The notes: generated from the letters alone by a model not told the origin. A stretch of 64,000 nucleotides of DNA from Pseudomonas abieticivorans (GCF_023509015.1 NZ_CP094975.1:193501-257500); one strand, 5' to 3'. Shown: positions 43,926 to 52,714, numbered from the stretch's first letter. Numbers and translations are program-made.

Positions 43926-45378
43926 ATGAGCAACAGCCATTCGAACTACATTGCCGGTGAGTGGGTAACCGGCGAGCGCGAGATAGAAAACCGCAACCCT
44001 TCCGATACTCGCGAGGTCATCGGCCTGTACGCCCAGGCCTCTGCCGCACAACTGGAACGGGCCATCGAAGCCGCCCAAGGCGCGCAAAAGCGCTGGGCCT
44101 GCACGGGCCTGGAGCAGCGCTACAAGGTGTTGATGGCCATCGGTCAGGAACTGATGAAACGCTCTGGCGAAATCGGCCAGGTGTTGTCGCGTGAGGAAGG
44201 CAAACCCCAGGCCGAAGGGGTTGGCGAGGTGTACCGGGCCGGCCAGTTCTTCACCTATTACGCGGCCGAAACGCTGCGCCAATTGGGCGAAACCGCTGAC
44301 TCGGTGCGCGACGGCATCGAGATCGACATCCGCCGCGAACCGGTTGGCGTGGTCGCCATCATCTCGCCGTGGAACTTCCCCATGGCCACCGCGTGCTGGA
44401 AGATCGCCCCGGCGTTGGCGTTCGGCAATGCCGTGGTCTGGAAGCCAGCCAACCTCACCCCCGCCTGCGCGGTGATCCTCAGCGAGATCATTGCCCGCCA
44501 GGACATCCCCAAAGGGCTGTTCAACCTGGTGATGGGAGCAGGTTCGCAGGTGGGCCAGGCGCTTATCGAGCACCCGGGCATCCGCGCCATTTCCTTCACC
44601 GGCTCTGTTCCCGTGGGCAAAGGCATTGCGGCGAGCGCGGCGGCCAACCTGACCCGGGTGCAACTGGAGATGGGCTCCAAGAACGCCCTGGCGGTGATGG
44701 ACGATGCCGACCTGGACCTGGCCGTGGCCTGCGCACTCAACGGTGCCTTCGGCGGCACCGGCCAGAAGTGCACGGCCTCCTCGCGGTTGATCGTGCACGA
44801 ACACATCCACGATGCCTTCGTCGAAAAACTCGCTGCCGCCACCCAGGCACTGAAGGTGGGCCACGCCCTGGAAGCCGGCACGCAGATCGGCCCGGTGGCC
44901 AGCACCGAGCAACTGCAGGCCAACTTGGCCTACGTTCAATTGGGGCGCCAAGAGGGTGGCGAATTACTCGTCGGCGGCAACGCCATGGAACGGGCAACTC
45001 CAGGCCGACTACATGGCACCGGCGTTGTTCGTCGGCACACACAACGGCATGCGCATCAACCGCGAGGAACTGTTCGCCCCCATCGCCTGCGTGATCAAGG
45101 CCGGTAGCTACGAAGAGGCGCTGACGTTGGTCAACGACACCCGCTTTGGCCTGACCGCCGGGATCATGACCCGATCGCTGGCCCGCGCCAGCCACTTTCG
45201 CCGCAACGCCAAGGTCGGTTGCGTGATGGTCAACCTGCCCACCGCCGGCACCGACTACCACGTGCCCTTCGGCGGCCGCGGCGACTCCAGTTACGGCCCC
45301 CGCGAACAAGGCCGCTCGGCAGTGGAGTTTTACACCCACGTGAAGACTGGCTACATCGCCGCAGGAGCCCCGCTATGA
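43926..45378 (+). pseudogene. Aldehyde dehydrogenase, interrupted by a one-base frameshift
   Basis: An NAD(P)-dependent aldehyde dehydrogenase of about 483 residues if the frame is repaired. The first frame runs from 43926 (MSNSHSNYIAGEWVTGE) to about 45005 and then goes astray, ending at 45107; the conserved end (YMAPALFVGTHNGMRINREE, LFAPIACVI, VPFGGRGDSSYGPREQG) continues in the next frame to 45378. Removing one C from GGCC at 45003-45006 restores PGDYMAPALF. The catalytic Glu248 (QLEMGSKN) and Cys282 (GQKCTASS) lie before the shift, but the truncated product would lack the C-terminal oligomerisation part. It resembles oxoglutarate-semialdehyde-type enzymes. Either a sequencing error or a real mutation. 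It overlaps the dipeptidase gene (ATGA). Confidence 0.85.
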
Positions 45379-46424
45379 ACCCGGCGTTCCCCTTGGCTGC
45401 GCGCGGCCCACGCATCGACGCCATGCAATACGGCAACTGGTCGGAAAAAATCTTCCGGCAGATGCGCGCAGGCGGTGTGGACGCGGTGCATGTCACCATC
45501 GCCTACCACGAAACCTTCCGCGAAACGGTAGCCAATATCGAAGCCTGGAACCTGCTGTTCCAACGCTTTGGCGACCTGATCTTCCATGGCAAATGGGCCA
45601 GCGATGTTGCCCTGGCCCGGCAAACCGGGCGCACCGCGATCTTCTTCGGCTTCCAGAACCCTTCGCCTATCGAGGACGACATTGGCCTGGTGGAAATCGT
45701 GCATACCCTGGGCGCACGCTTCATGCAACTGACCTACAACAACCAGTCGCTGCTGGCCACCGGTTGCTACGAAAAGGAAGACCCGGGGCTCACGCGCATG
45801 GGCAAGCAGGTGGTCCGCGAGATGAACCGGGTGGGGCTGGTGGTGGACATGTCCCACTCCTCCGACCGCTCCACCCTTGAGGCGATCGAGCACTCCGAGC
45901 GGCCGATCGCGATCACCCACGCCAACCCCTCGTTCTGGCACCCGGCGCTGCGCAACAAGTCCGACGAGGTGCTCAAGGCCTTGGGGCAGAGCGGCGGCAT
46001 GTTCGGTTTTTCCATGTACCCCCATCACCTCAAGGACAAAAGCGCCTGCACTTTGCAAAGCTTCTGCGACATGGTAGCGCGCACCGCCGACCTGATCGGC
46101 ATCGACCACCTGGGGCTGGGCTCGGACCTGTGCCAGGACCAGCCCGACAGCGTGGTCGACTGGATGCGGGTGGGCCGCTGGACCCGCGAAATCGATTACG
46201 GCGAGGGCTCCAAAGCGCAGCCCGGCTTCCCCGACCCGCCGCAGTGGTTTCGCGACAACCGCGACTTTGCCAACGTCGAGTCGGGCTTGCGCGCGGCAGG
46301 CTTTGGCATCGCCGAGGTGGCCGCAGTGATGGGCGGCAACTGGCTGCGCTTCTTCCAGACAAGCTTCGAGCCCGCGAAGGCTTGCGAGCAAGCAACGGAT
46401 CACCCCACGTCGCTGGCGCTGTAA
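45375..46424 (+). CDS. Membrane-dipeptidase family protein (peptidase M19)
   Basis: 349 residues of the M19 renal-dipeptidase fold, a zinc amidohydrolase. The typical HxD at the N-terminus is replaced: the region reads IDAMQYGNWSEKIF, without the metal-binding His and Asp of true dipeptidases. Later blocks are present: IFFGFQNPSPIEDDIGLVEI, MQLTYNNQSLLATGCYE, LVVDMSHSSDRST, ITHANPSFWHPALRNK and GIDHLGLGSDLCQD. This pattern resembles the M19 protein of the dimethylglycine catabolism (dgc) region of P. aeruginosa, whose role is unclear. It overlaps the aldehyde dehydrogenase gene by four bases and precedes the BCCT gene by 114 bp. It is probably not a peptidase in the strict sense. Confidence 0.85.
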   Translation: MNPAFPLAARGPRIDAMQYGNWSEKIFRQMRAGGVDAVHVTIAYHETFRETVANIEAWNLLFQRFGDLIFHGKWASDVALARQTGRTAIFFGFQNPSPIEDDIGLVEIVHTLGARFMQLTYNNQSLLATGCYEKEDPGLTRMGKQVVREMNRVGLVVDMSHSSDRSTLEAIEHSERPIAITHANPSFWHPALRNKSDEVLKALGQSGGMFGFSMYPHHLKDKSACTLQSFCDMVARTADLIGIDHLGLGSDLCQDQPDSVVDWMRVGRWTREIDYGEGSKAQPGFPDPPQWFRDNRDFANVESGLRAAGFGIAEVAAVMGGNWLRFFQTSFEPAKACEQATDHPTSLAL

Positions 46425-46478
46425 TAGCGCCACCAGACGCCCCGAAGTCAGGCCCGCCAGAGGCCATCGCTCGGCACT

Positions 46479-46490
46479 AACAACAATAAA
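46479..46490 (+). promoter_or_regulatory. Candidate Hfq/Crc motif AACAACAATAAA before the BCCT gene
   Basis: It contains AACAACAA, a perfect match to the AAnAAnAA motif. It is about 50 bases upstream of the BCCT start codon and 40 before its CGGAGG ribosome site, so an effect on translation is possible but not certain. Confidence 0.3.
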
Positions 46491-46538
46491 TCTGCCCATA
46501 ACAATTATCAGCGATCGACAACGCTCGACGGAGGCACA

Positions 46539-48098
46539 ATGGAAATCCCAACCCAAGCCCAAGCGGGGCCTGAAGTGTACGCGCCTGGCCAAACACGCCC
46601 TGGCTCGCTCGATTGGTCAACCTTCTGGATCAGCGGGGGCTTCTTCCTGCTGTTCCTGGTGATCGCCCTGATTGACCTGAAAACCTTGTCCACGCTCATC
46701 GATAGCGCGTTTGCCTGGAGCACCCATTTCTTCGGCCTGTATTGGCAAGTGCTGATGCTGCTGACCTTTGCCTCCAGCCTGTACATCGGCTTTACCCGCA
46801 TTGGCCGGGTCAAGCTCGGTGGCGTGACCTGCAAGCCGTCGATCAGCACTTTCAACTGGGTCTCGATGATCATGTGCGCGCTGCTGGCCGGCGGTGGCGC
46901 CTTCTGGGCGGCGGCCGAGCCCTTGATGCATTTCATCTCCCCGCCGCCCTACTTCGGCGCGCTGGCGCATACTGATTCGGCCGCCGTGGCCGCGCTTTCC
47001 CAGTCTTTCCTGCACTGGGGCTTCATGGCCTGGGCGGTACTGGGCAGCCTGCTGACGGTGGTGTACATGTACCTGCACTATGAGAAAAACCTGCCGCTGA
47101 TGCCGCGCACCCTGCTCTACCCATTGCTCGGCGAGCGGGCGCTGAAGGGGCCCATCGCCGTGCTGGCCGACGCCTCGGCGATCATCGCGGTGGTGGCCGG
47201 CACCATCGGGCCGGTGGGTTTCCTGGGCTTGCAGATCGCGTTCGTGCTGCACTCGGTGTGGGGCGTGCCCGACACCATCACCACCCAGGCCATGGTCATT
47301 CTGGCCGTGACCACGATCTACACCCTGTCGTGCGTGATCGGGCTGGGCGGGCTGCGCCTGGTCAGTAAGGTCCACGTGTGGCTGATGCTGGGGTTGGCGG
47401 CGTTTCTGTTCATCTTCGGGCCCACGCTGTTTCTCAGCCAAACCTACGTGCAAGGCCTGGCCCAGCACGTGACGCACTTTTTCCAGACGGCCCTGTATCG
47501 CGACGACAGCAAGTGGCTCAATGGCTGGACGCTGTTTTATTGGGGATGGTTCATTGGTTATGCGCCGATGATGGCGATCTACGTGGCCAGGGTGTCCCGC
47601 GGCCGCAGCATTCGCGAAGTCGTGGGCCTGCTGTCGGTGGCGGCGCCGCTGATCACCATGGTGTGGTTCACCCTGGTCGGTGGCACCGGCATCGGCCTCG
47701 AATTGCAGTCGCCGGGCAGCGTGATCAGCCATGGCACCCAGCCTGAGGCCCTGCTGTTGGGCGTGGCCCAGGCCATGCCTTTGCCTAACCTGATCTCGGC
47801 GCTGTTTCTGTTTTTGAGCTTCTTCTCGGTGGTCACCAGCGCAGGGTCCATGTCGTACACCGTGGCCATGGCCATCAGCACCCAGCCCGGCGAGTCGCCG
47901 ACCTGGTTGCGGGTGTTCTGGGCCGCTGGCATGGGCCTGGTCGGGGCCACCCTGATCACCCTGGGCCAAGGTGGGGTCAGCGCGCTGCAGTCGTTCATTG
48001 TGATCACCGCAGTGCCGGTGTCATTGCTGATCTTGCCCTCTGTCTGGGATGCCGTGCGCATCGCTCGGCAAATGGCCCGTGACCAAGGGGTGATCTGA
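46539..48098 (+). CDS. BCCT-family betaine/carnitine/choline-type transporter
   Basis: 519 residues, about twelve membrane segments. BCCT marks: GGGAFWAAAEPLMHFISPPP (a variant of the G-W-x-AEP-x-x-H block after helix 3), then SFLHWGFMAWAVLG and the late block LFYWGWFIGYAPMMAIYVAR followed by VSRGRSIREVV. In the usual substrate box (W-x-x-x-Y-W-x-W-W-x-x-x-x-P) several Trp positions are changed (WTLFYWGWFIGYAP), so the ligand may differ from glycine betaine. A CGGAGG site precedes the ATG. The next gene begins right after its stop codon. Confidence 0.9.
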   Translation: MEIPTQAQAGPEVYAPGQTRPGSLDWSTFWISGGFFLLFLVIALIDLKTLSTLIDSAFAWSTHFFGLYWQVLMLLTFASSLYIGFTRIGRVKLGGVTCKPSISTFNWVSMIMCALLAGGGAFWAAAEPLMHFISPPPYFGALAHTDSAAVAALSQSFLHWGFMAWAVLGSLLTVVYMYLHYEKNLPLMPRTLLYPLLGERALKGPIAVLADASAIIAVVAGTIGPVGFLGLQIAFVLHSVWGVPDTITTQAMVILAVTTIYTLSCVIGLGGLRLVSKVHVWLMLGLAAFLFIFGPTLFLSQTYVQGLAQHVTHFFQTALYRDDSKWLNGWTLFYWGWFIGYAPMMAIYVARVSRGRSIREVVGLLSVAAPLITMVWFTLVGGTGIGLELQSPGSVISHGTQPEALLLGVAQAMPLPNLISALFLFLSFFSVVTSAGSMSYTVAMAISTQPGESPTWLRVFWAAGMGLVGATLITLGQGGVSALQSFIVITAVPVSLLILPSVWDAVRIARQMARDQGVI

Positions 48099-49793
48099 AT
48101 GGAACTGCGCGCACCCGCCACCGTCATGAAGGCTGCTCGCCTGGGCGCTTTCCATCAGTCGCGACTGTCCTTCATGCGCCAATTGCTGCGCCGCCTCAAG
48201 CGCGAGCAGTGGCAGTTCCAGCGCCCGCTGTGGACGATCAACGCGCAGGGCGTCGGCCGCGCCGTGTACGTGGCCCAAGGGCCGCAAAGGGCTTACAGCC
48301 TGGTGGCCTTTGCCCACGACCTGGACCCCGCGTTGCGCTCGGACCGGGTGATTGCCACCGCCTGGGACGCCACTTTCGCGCTGTTCGACGGCATCCCGCA
48401 GGCGGCCGACCTGGACCGCCTGGAGGCCAATGTGCCGAAACAGGAAGCCGGCCGTATTACCTCCAGCGAGCTGTGCCTGGCGCGAGCCAACCGTTCGGTC
48501 CGCTTGTTCGATCATGTCGTGCAGGTACTTGCCGAAGGTCGCCAACCCGATCGCGCCGCTGTCGATGAGGTCGGTTACCTGATGCGCACCACCGCCGTCT
48601 ACGGCAGTGGAAAATTCGGCGCCGCCGACCGCGAGCGCATCGCCCTGCGCCCGGAACTGGCCGCGCCCTTCCAGGCCGAAATGCTCACGGTTTTTTTGAT
48701 CAGGGCATTCACCGTCGACCTGGTCGAGCACCTGGCGCAGGCCCGCTCGCCAGAGACCGCAGTCACTCTGCAAGGGGCGCTGCGACGTCGCTTTGGCATG
48801 GGTAACTCCACGGGGCTGGGCATGGCGCCCTTCCTGTTGAACCACCCGGTGCTGCTGAACAACTGGGTACGGGCCAAGGAAACCGCCTTGCTACGCGTGC
48901 GTGCTGTGCAAAGGCCCACGGCAGCCGAGTGCTCGCGATTTGTCGACTTCGTGCACCGCGCCCAGGCGGATGCCCTGCACTGGCATAGCGCACACGAACT
49001 GCAAGGCCTGCGCATCAACGGCTTGCAGCAGGACTTCAAGCAACTGATGCAGCGCATCGACGGGGGTGTTCTGCAACGCGACTATCCGTGGGATGAACTG
49101 TATCGCTGGGCCGAGCAGACGTTGACGCTGGAGGGGCAAGAGCAAGTGGTGTCCCTGCTGATCGAACCCTATGGGCACCTGGTCGATGAGCTGGGCGACA
49201 CCATGCAGGCCGACGAGTCGCTGACCTTCACCCTCGACGGCAGCCTGCGCGTTGGGGCGTTGCGTGATGCGCTTGGCGCTCACTATGCCTGGGTGGCCGA
49301 TATCGATTTCACTGCCGAGCACAACCAGGCGCTGTTCTGGTACGTGTCCCAGGAAAAACTCGAACCGCGCCTGGGGCAACGCTATGCCGAACCGGGCCAG
49401 GCCCTTGAGCAGCCCTTGGCGGTGGCTCGGGACATTGCCCACCTGCAACAGGCGTTGGCCCTTTTCAACGACCAAGACCGCGTGGCGACGTTCCTCCTGG
49501 CCCACCCCGAGCATCGCCATGCGGTCAGGCGCGTGCAGTTGGCGGCCAGCCACCCGTATGCCGACATCCAGGACAACCTGATCGCCCGGACGCTGCTGCC
49601 GATCGACCTGCTGCGCTGCAAGCTTTCATTCTTCGGTTCCACCCAGTTCGACCCGCGTTCGGATCGCTGGGTGCGCATCAACATGTACCAAAACGCCCCC
49701 TTCCCCCATGAGTTGAGCCAGGTACCGGCTGACGACTGGTCCTACCCCAGCCTCGCAAACCTGGAGCATGCCCATGACCCTCTCGTTGAATGA
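48099..49793 (+). CDS. Conserved protein of unknown family, 564 residues
   Basis: I do not recognise this protein. It has no signal peptide or membrane segment and is rich in Arg, Leu and Ala with an even, folded-protein composition. Landmarks are YSLVAFAHDLDP and VIATAWDATFALFDG (about 67-100), TTAVYGSGKFGAADRERIA (about 168-186), RRRFGMGNSTGLGMAPFLLN (about 230-249), VSLLIEPYGHLVDELGD and LLRCKLSFFGSTQFDPRSD (near 507-525). The Gly-rich RFGMGNSTGLGMAPF stretch could form a nucleotide- or cofactor-binding loop, but this is a guess. It starts with no gap after the BCCT stop codon and overlaps the DUF3726 gene, so it clearly belongs to the transport/catabolic operon. An enzyme acting on the imported compound is the simplest idea. 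Confidence 0.8.
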   Translation: MELRAPATVMKAARLGAFHQSRLSFMRQLLRRLKREQWQFQRPLWTINAQGVGRAVYVAQGPQRAYSLVAFAHDLDPALRSDRVIATAWDATFALFDGIPQAADLDRLEANVPKQEAGRITSSELCLARANRSVRLFDHVVQVLAEGRQPDRAAVDEVGYLMRTTAVYGSGKFGAADRERIALRPELAAPFQAEMLTVFLIRAFTVDLVEHLAQARSPETAVTLQGALRRRFGMGNSTGLGMAPFLLNHPVLLNNWVRAKETALLRVRAVQRPTAAECSRFVDFVHRAQADALHWHSAHELQGLRINGLQQDFKQLMQRIDGGVLQRDYPWDELYRWAEQTLTLEGQEQVVSLLIEPYGHLVDELGDTMQADESLTFTLDGSLRVGALRDALGAHYAWVADIDFTAEHNQALFWYVSQEKLEPRLGQRYAEPGQALEQPLAVARDIAHLQQALALFNDQDRVATFLLAHPEHRHAVRRVQLAASHPYADIQDNLIARTLLPIDLLRCKLSFFGSTQFDPRSDRWVRINMYQNAPFPHELSQVPADDWSYPSLANLEHAHDPLVE

Positions 49794-50427
49794 AATCGAA
49801 AGCCTGTGCAAAAAGGCCGCGCGCGGTGCCGGGCTGTCCTGGGGCCTGGCCGAAGAAGCCGGCAAGGCCGCGCGCTGGCTTAGCGCCCATGGCCTGGAAG
49901 GCCCTGGCCTGCTGGCGGCACAACTGCGCCGCAATGATGGCCTGGCCTGGCAGGCGCTGGCACCGGTGATCGGTGAAGGGGCCTGGCAGGCCGCCACCCT
50001 GCCGATGTGCCCGGTGATTGCCGGCGCAACACTGGGCGACCACGCCTACTTGCTGGCCACAACGGGGGAAATCAGCCTGTGCGAAGTCGCCTGCCCGCCG
50101 TTGCTGATGCCCTTCGTCAGTGCCGCGGCCAAACGCCTGCAGGTGCCCCTTAAGCTTTGCTGGCCAGGCGGCAGCGCAGGCTTTGATCGCCACGGCAAGG
50201 CGTTCCTGAACATGGCTGAAAAAACCTTGCTGTACAGCGCCGCCCCCGTGCGCTGCACGGCGATGGCCGGGCCATTCAATGAAACCGATGCACTGCAAGG
50301 CCCCCTTGCCCAGGTGGCCGAGCAAGACCTGAGCTACCTGGAAAGCCTGGCCGAGCGCACCTATGTGCCGGCCTCTGAGGCCTCGCGTCTGCAAGGCGCT
50401 GGCGCGGGCTTGAGCGACAACAACTGA
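49774..50427 (+). CDS. DUF3726 family protein
   Basis: 217 residues from the second ATG (49774), seven bases after GGAG; an ATG at 49768 would leave only one base. It begins TLSLNEIESLCKKAARGAGL and keeps GLAEEAGKAARWLSAHGLEG, which fit DUF3726 as I know it. No catalytic motif is obvious; no signal peptide. It overlaps the 564-residue gene by 20 bp and precedes the RidA gene by 31 bp. The function of the family is not known. The constant company of the unknown 564-residue gene would suggest that they work together. Confidence 0.72.
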   Translation: MTLSLNEIESLCKKAARGAGLSWGLAEEAGKAARWLSAHGLEGPGLLAAQLRRNDGLAWQALAPVIGEGAWQAATLPMCPVIAGATLGDHAYLLATTGEISLCEVACPPLLMPFVSAAAKRLQVPLKLCWPGGSAGFDRHGKAFLNMAEKTLLYSAAPVRCTAMAGPFNETDALQGPLAQVAEQDLSYLESLAERTYVPASEASRLQGAGAGLSDNN

Positions 50428-50458
50428 ATCTTCTTATGAAACCGAAATGGATCTGCAC

Positions 50459-50815
50459 ATGAGCGCTTCACTCCACCGAATCGGCACTACCGCACGCTTC
50501 AGCGAAATCGTCATCCACCACGACACGGCCTACCTGGCAGGCCAAGTCTCGCAATTGAGCGAGGGCGACATCAGCGCGCAAGCGCAGGACGTCTTCGACA
50601 AAATCGACGCCTTGCTGGCCAAGGCCGCCACCCACAAGGGGCAATTGCTGTCGGCGCAGATCTGGCTGGCTGACATGGCAGACTACGCCGCCATGAACCA
50701 GGTGTGGGACGCTTGGTTGGCCGACGTCGACGCCCCCGTGCGGGTCTGCGTGCAAGCGCCCATGGCAAAAAAGCACTACCGGATCGAGGTCCAGGTCATC
50801 GCCGCACTGGCCTGA
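50459..50815 (+). CDS. RidA-family enamine/imine deaminase
   Basis: 118 residues from the ATG at 50459; an ATG at 50447 would add four. It is a RidA/YjgF-type subunit: FSEIVIHHDTAYLAGQVS, DVFDKIDALLAKAATHKGQL and, near the end, APVRVCVQAPMAKKHYRIEV, where the Arg corresponds to the carboxylate-binding Arg of active RidA proteins. Such proteins hydrolyse reactive enamines or imines to ketones and ammonia. Last gene of the cluster, so the pathway probably passes through an imine or 2-aminoacrylate-like intermediate. Confidence 0.88.
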   Translation: MSASLHRIGTTARFSEIVIHHDTAYLAGQVSQLSEGDISAQAQDVFDKIDALLAKAATHKGQLLSAQIWLADMADYAAMNQVWDAWLADVDAPVRVCVQAPMAKKHYRIEVQVIAALA

Positions 50816-50880
50816 CACCGTAACTGTTTCGCTGCGCGTACCCGCCCTTCTCCGGCGCCAAGACCGAAGTACCCCCCGGG

Positions 50881-50946
50881 CTATTTGATCAGGGGGTGCT
50901 TGGCGATGAAGGGCGCATTGGCGAGTTCTTGAATCAGCGCCCGTGA
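50881..50946 (-). pseudogene. Possible decayed gene end
   Basis: Minus-strand codons here read SRALIQELANAPFIAKHPLI and end in Lys and TAG. The reading looks like a natural protein C-terminus, but a stop codon lies directly upstream in frame, so only about 21 codons remain. It sits between the RidA gene and the TetR gene. Origin not recognised; it may be chance. Confidence 0.3.
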
Positions 50947-50984
50947 TTACCCTGCATAAGCACACACCCTTGTGCGACCCCAGA

Positions 50985-51001
50985 ACTAGACGACCGGTCT
51001 G
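50985..51001. promoter_or_regulatory. Candidate TetR operator
   Basis: AGACGACCGGTCT (50988-51000) holds inverted AGAC/GTCT arms and the inner palindrome GACCGGTC (50992-50999). It lies 22 bp upstream of the TetR gene start, the usual position for autoregulation. Confidence 0.5.
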
Positions 51002-51021
51002 TTTCATGCATAATCACCCCC

Positions 51022-51645
51022 ATGAACCTGACCAAGAAAGCTGAAGCCACCCGCCAACACATTCTCGACACCGGTCGCCAACTGGTGTTGCACAAGGGCT
51101 TTGCCGGGGTCGGCCTACTCGAAATCCTCAAGACCTGCGGCGTGCCCAAAGGCTCGTTCTACCACTACTTCCCGTCCAAGGAAGCCTTCGGCTGCGCGCT
51201 GCTGGAGCAGTACGTCGCCGATTACCGGCTGCGCCTGAACGCGCTGTTCGCCGTGCACACAGGCACTGGCCGCGAGCGCCTGATGCGCTACTGGCATGCC
51301 TGGATCGACGACCCCGACACCGGCGGCTGGGCCGAGGACTGCCTGGTGGTGAAGCTGGCCGCCGAGGTGGCCGACCTGTCCGAAGACATGCGCCGCGTGC
51401 TCGACGATGGTGTCACCGCCCTGGTGGCGCGCATCGCCGCTGCCGTGCGCGAAGGCCGTGAAGACGGCTCGTTGCCACCCGGTGCAGAACCGCAAGCCCT
51501 GGCCCAAGTGCTGTACCAGATGTGGCTGGGCGCCGCCCTGCTGGCCAAACTTTCACGCAACAAGACACCGCTGCACCAATCCTTGGCCGCTACCGGCCAT
51601 TTGCTTGACTGCCCGTCATCCTCACAAGGAGCCTCACATGCGTAG
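51022..51645 (+). CDS. TetR-family regulator
   Basis: 207 residues. The N-terminal helix-turn-helix is typical (ILDTGRQLVLHKGFAGVGLL, then TCGVPKGSFYHYFPSKEAFG), and the C-terminal part resembles the NemR/AcuR-type effector domain (MRYWHAWIDDPDTGGWAEDC; the Cys may be redox- or electrophile-sensing, an inference). It overlaps the downstream oxidoreductase gene by eight bases, so it likely controls itself and that enzyme, in the way NemR controls electrophile-detoxifying reductases. Confidence 0.88.
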   Translation: MNLTKKAEATRQHILDTGRQLVLHKGFAGVGLLEILKTCGVPKGSFYHYFPSKEAFGCALLEQYVADYRLRLNALFAVHTGTGRERLMRYWHAWIDDPDTGGWAEDCLVVKLAAEVADLSEDMRRVLDDGVTALVARIAAAVREGREDGSLPPGAEPQALAQVLYQMWLGAALLAKLSRNKTPLHQSLAATGHLLDCPSSSQGASHA

Positions 51646-52615
51646 CACCGTGCACAGCGTTTTCGGCGAACCGGCCGACGTCCTGACCCTGGGTGAGAGC
51701 CCCGTGCCGCAACCGGGCCCAGGCCAAGTGCGGATCAAGACCGTGCTCTCGCCCATTCACAACCATGACTTGTGGACCGTGCGCGGCCAGTACGGCTACA
51801 AGCCCGAACTGCCGGCCATCGGTGGCAGCGAGGCAGTGGGGGTGGTCGATGCGCTGGGTGAGGGCGTCGAGGGCGTGCCTGTGGGCCAACGCTTTGCCGT
51901 CGCCGGCGTGCACGGCACCTGGGCTGAGTACTTCATAGCCCCGGCGAAATTGCTGGTGCCTCTGCCGCCGGCCATCGCCGATGAAACCGCCGCGCAACTG
52001 ATCGCCATGCCGCTCAGCGCGCTGATGCTGCTCGAATTCCTGGAGGTGGAACGTGGCGCCTGGATCGTCCAGAACACCGCCAACGGCGCGGTCGGCAAGA
52101 CCCTGGCGATGCTGGCCGCAGCACGTGGGGTAAACACCGTCAACCTGGTGCGCCGTGATGCCGGCGTGGCCGAGTTGAGCGCGTTGGGCATCCAGAATGC
52201 CGTGTCTACCGCGCAAAGCGGCTGGCAGGAAAAAGTCCGCGCCATCGTCGGCGACGCACCGATCCTGGCGGCCGTGGACTCGGTGGGCGGCCAGGCCAGT
52301 GGCGAGCTATTGGCCTTGCTGGGCGACGGCGGCGTGCTGGTGTCGTTCGGTGCGATGGCCTCCGAGCCGATGCAGATTTCTTCGGGTGACCTGATCTTCA
52401 AGCAGGCTATCGTCAAGGGCTTCTGGGGCACCAAGGCCAGCGCCGCGCTGACGCCCGAAGACAAGCGCCGGCTGTTCGGCGAGTTGTTGGGCCTGGCGGC
52501 CAGTGGCGAGCTGAAACTGCCGGTGGAAGCGGTGTACGACCTGGCGGATTCGGCCAAAGCGGCGGCCGCCAGCTTGCAGCCTGGGCGCAAGGGCAAGGTG
52601 TTGCTGCGCCCCTGA
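51638..52615 (+). CDS. Zinc-independent MDR oxidoreductase (quinone/enoyl reductase-like)
   Basis: 325 residues, medium-chain dehydrogenase/reductase. The N-terminal GroES-like part has VLSPIHNHDLWTVRGQYGYK and PAIGGSEAVGVVDALGEGVE without zinc Cys/His ligands. The nucleotide-binding part has WIVQNTANGAVGKTLAMLAA (AxGxxG-type loop) and the pattern resembles mitochondrial-type trans-2-enoyl-CoA/quinone reductases. It uses NADPH, likely to reduce a quinone or an activated alkene. The ATG at 51638 follows AAGGAG and overlaps the TetR gene. Confidence 0.87.
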   Translation: MRSTVHSVFGEPADVLTLGESPVPQPGPGQVRIKTVLSPIHNHDLWTVRGQYGYKPELPAIGGSEAVGVVDALGEGVEGVPVGQRFAVAGVHGTWAEYFIAPAKLLVPLPPAIADETAAQLIAMPLSALMLLEFLEVERGAWIVQNTANGAVGKTLAMLAAARGVNTVNLVRRDAGVAELSALGIQNAVSTAQSGWQEKVRAIVGDAPILAAVDSVGGQASGELLALLGDGGVLVSFGAMASEPMQISSGDLIFKQAIVKGFWGTKASAALTPEDKRRLFGELLGLAASGELKLPVEAVYDLADSAKAAAASLQPGRKGKVLLRP

Positions 52616-52629
52616 GGCGCCCCCGTCCT

Positions 52630-52714
52630 GTAGGAGCGGATTCATCCGCGAAGGCCATACGGCGGTGTATCAGGCATACCGCGCCGACCCTTTCGCGGAT
52701 GAATCCGCTCCTAC
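52630..52714. repeat. REP-type palindromic element (single, 85 bp)
   Basis: GTAGGAGCGGATTCATCCGC at the left is mirrored by GCGGATGAATCCGCTCCTAC at the right. Same family as the array at 28191. It follows the MDR gene by 14 bp. Confidence 0.85.
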
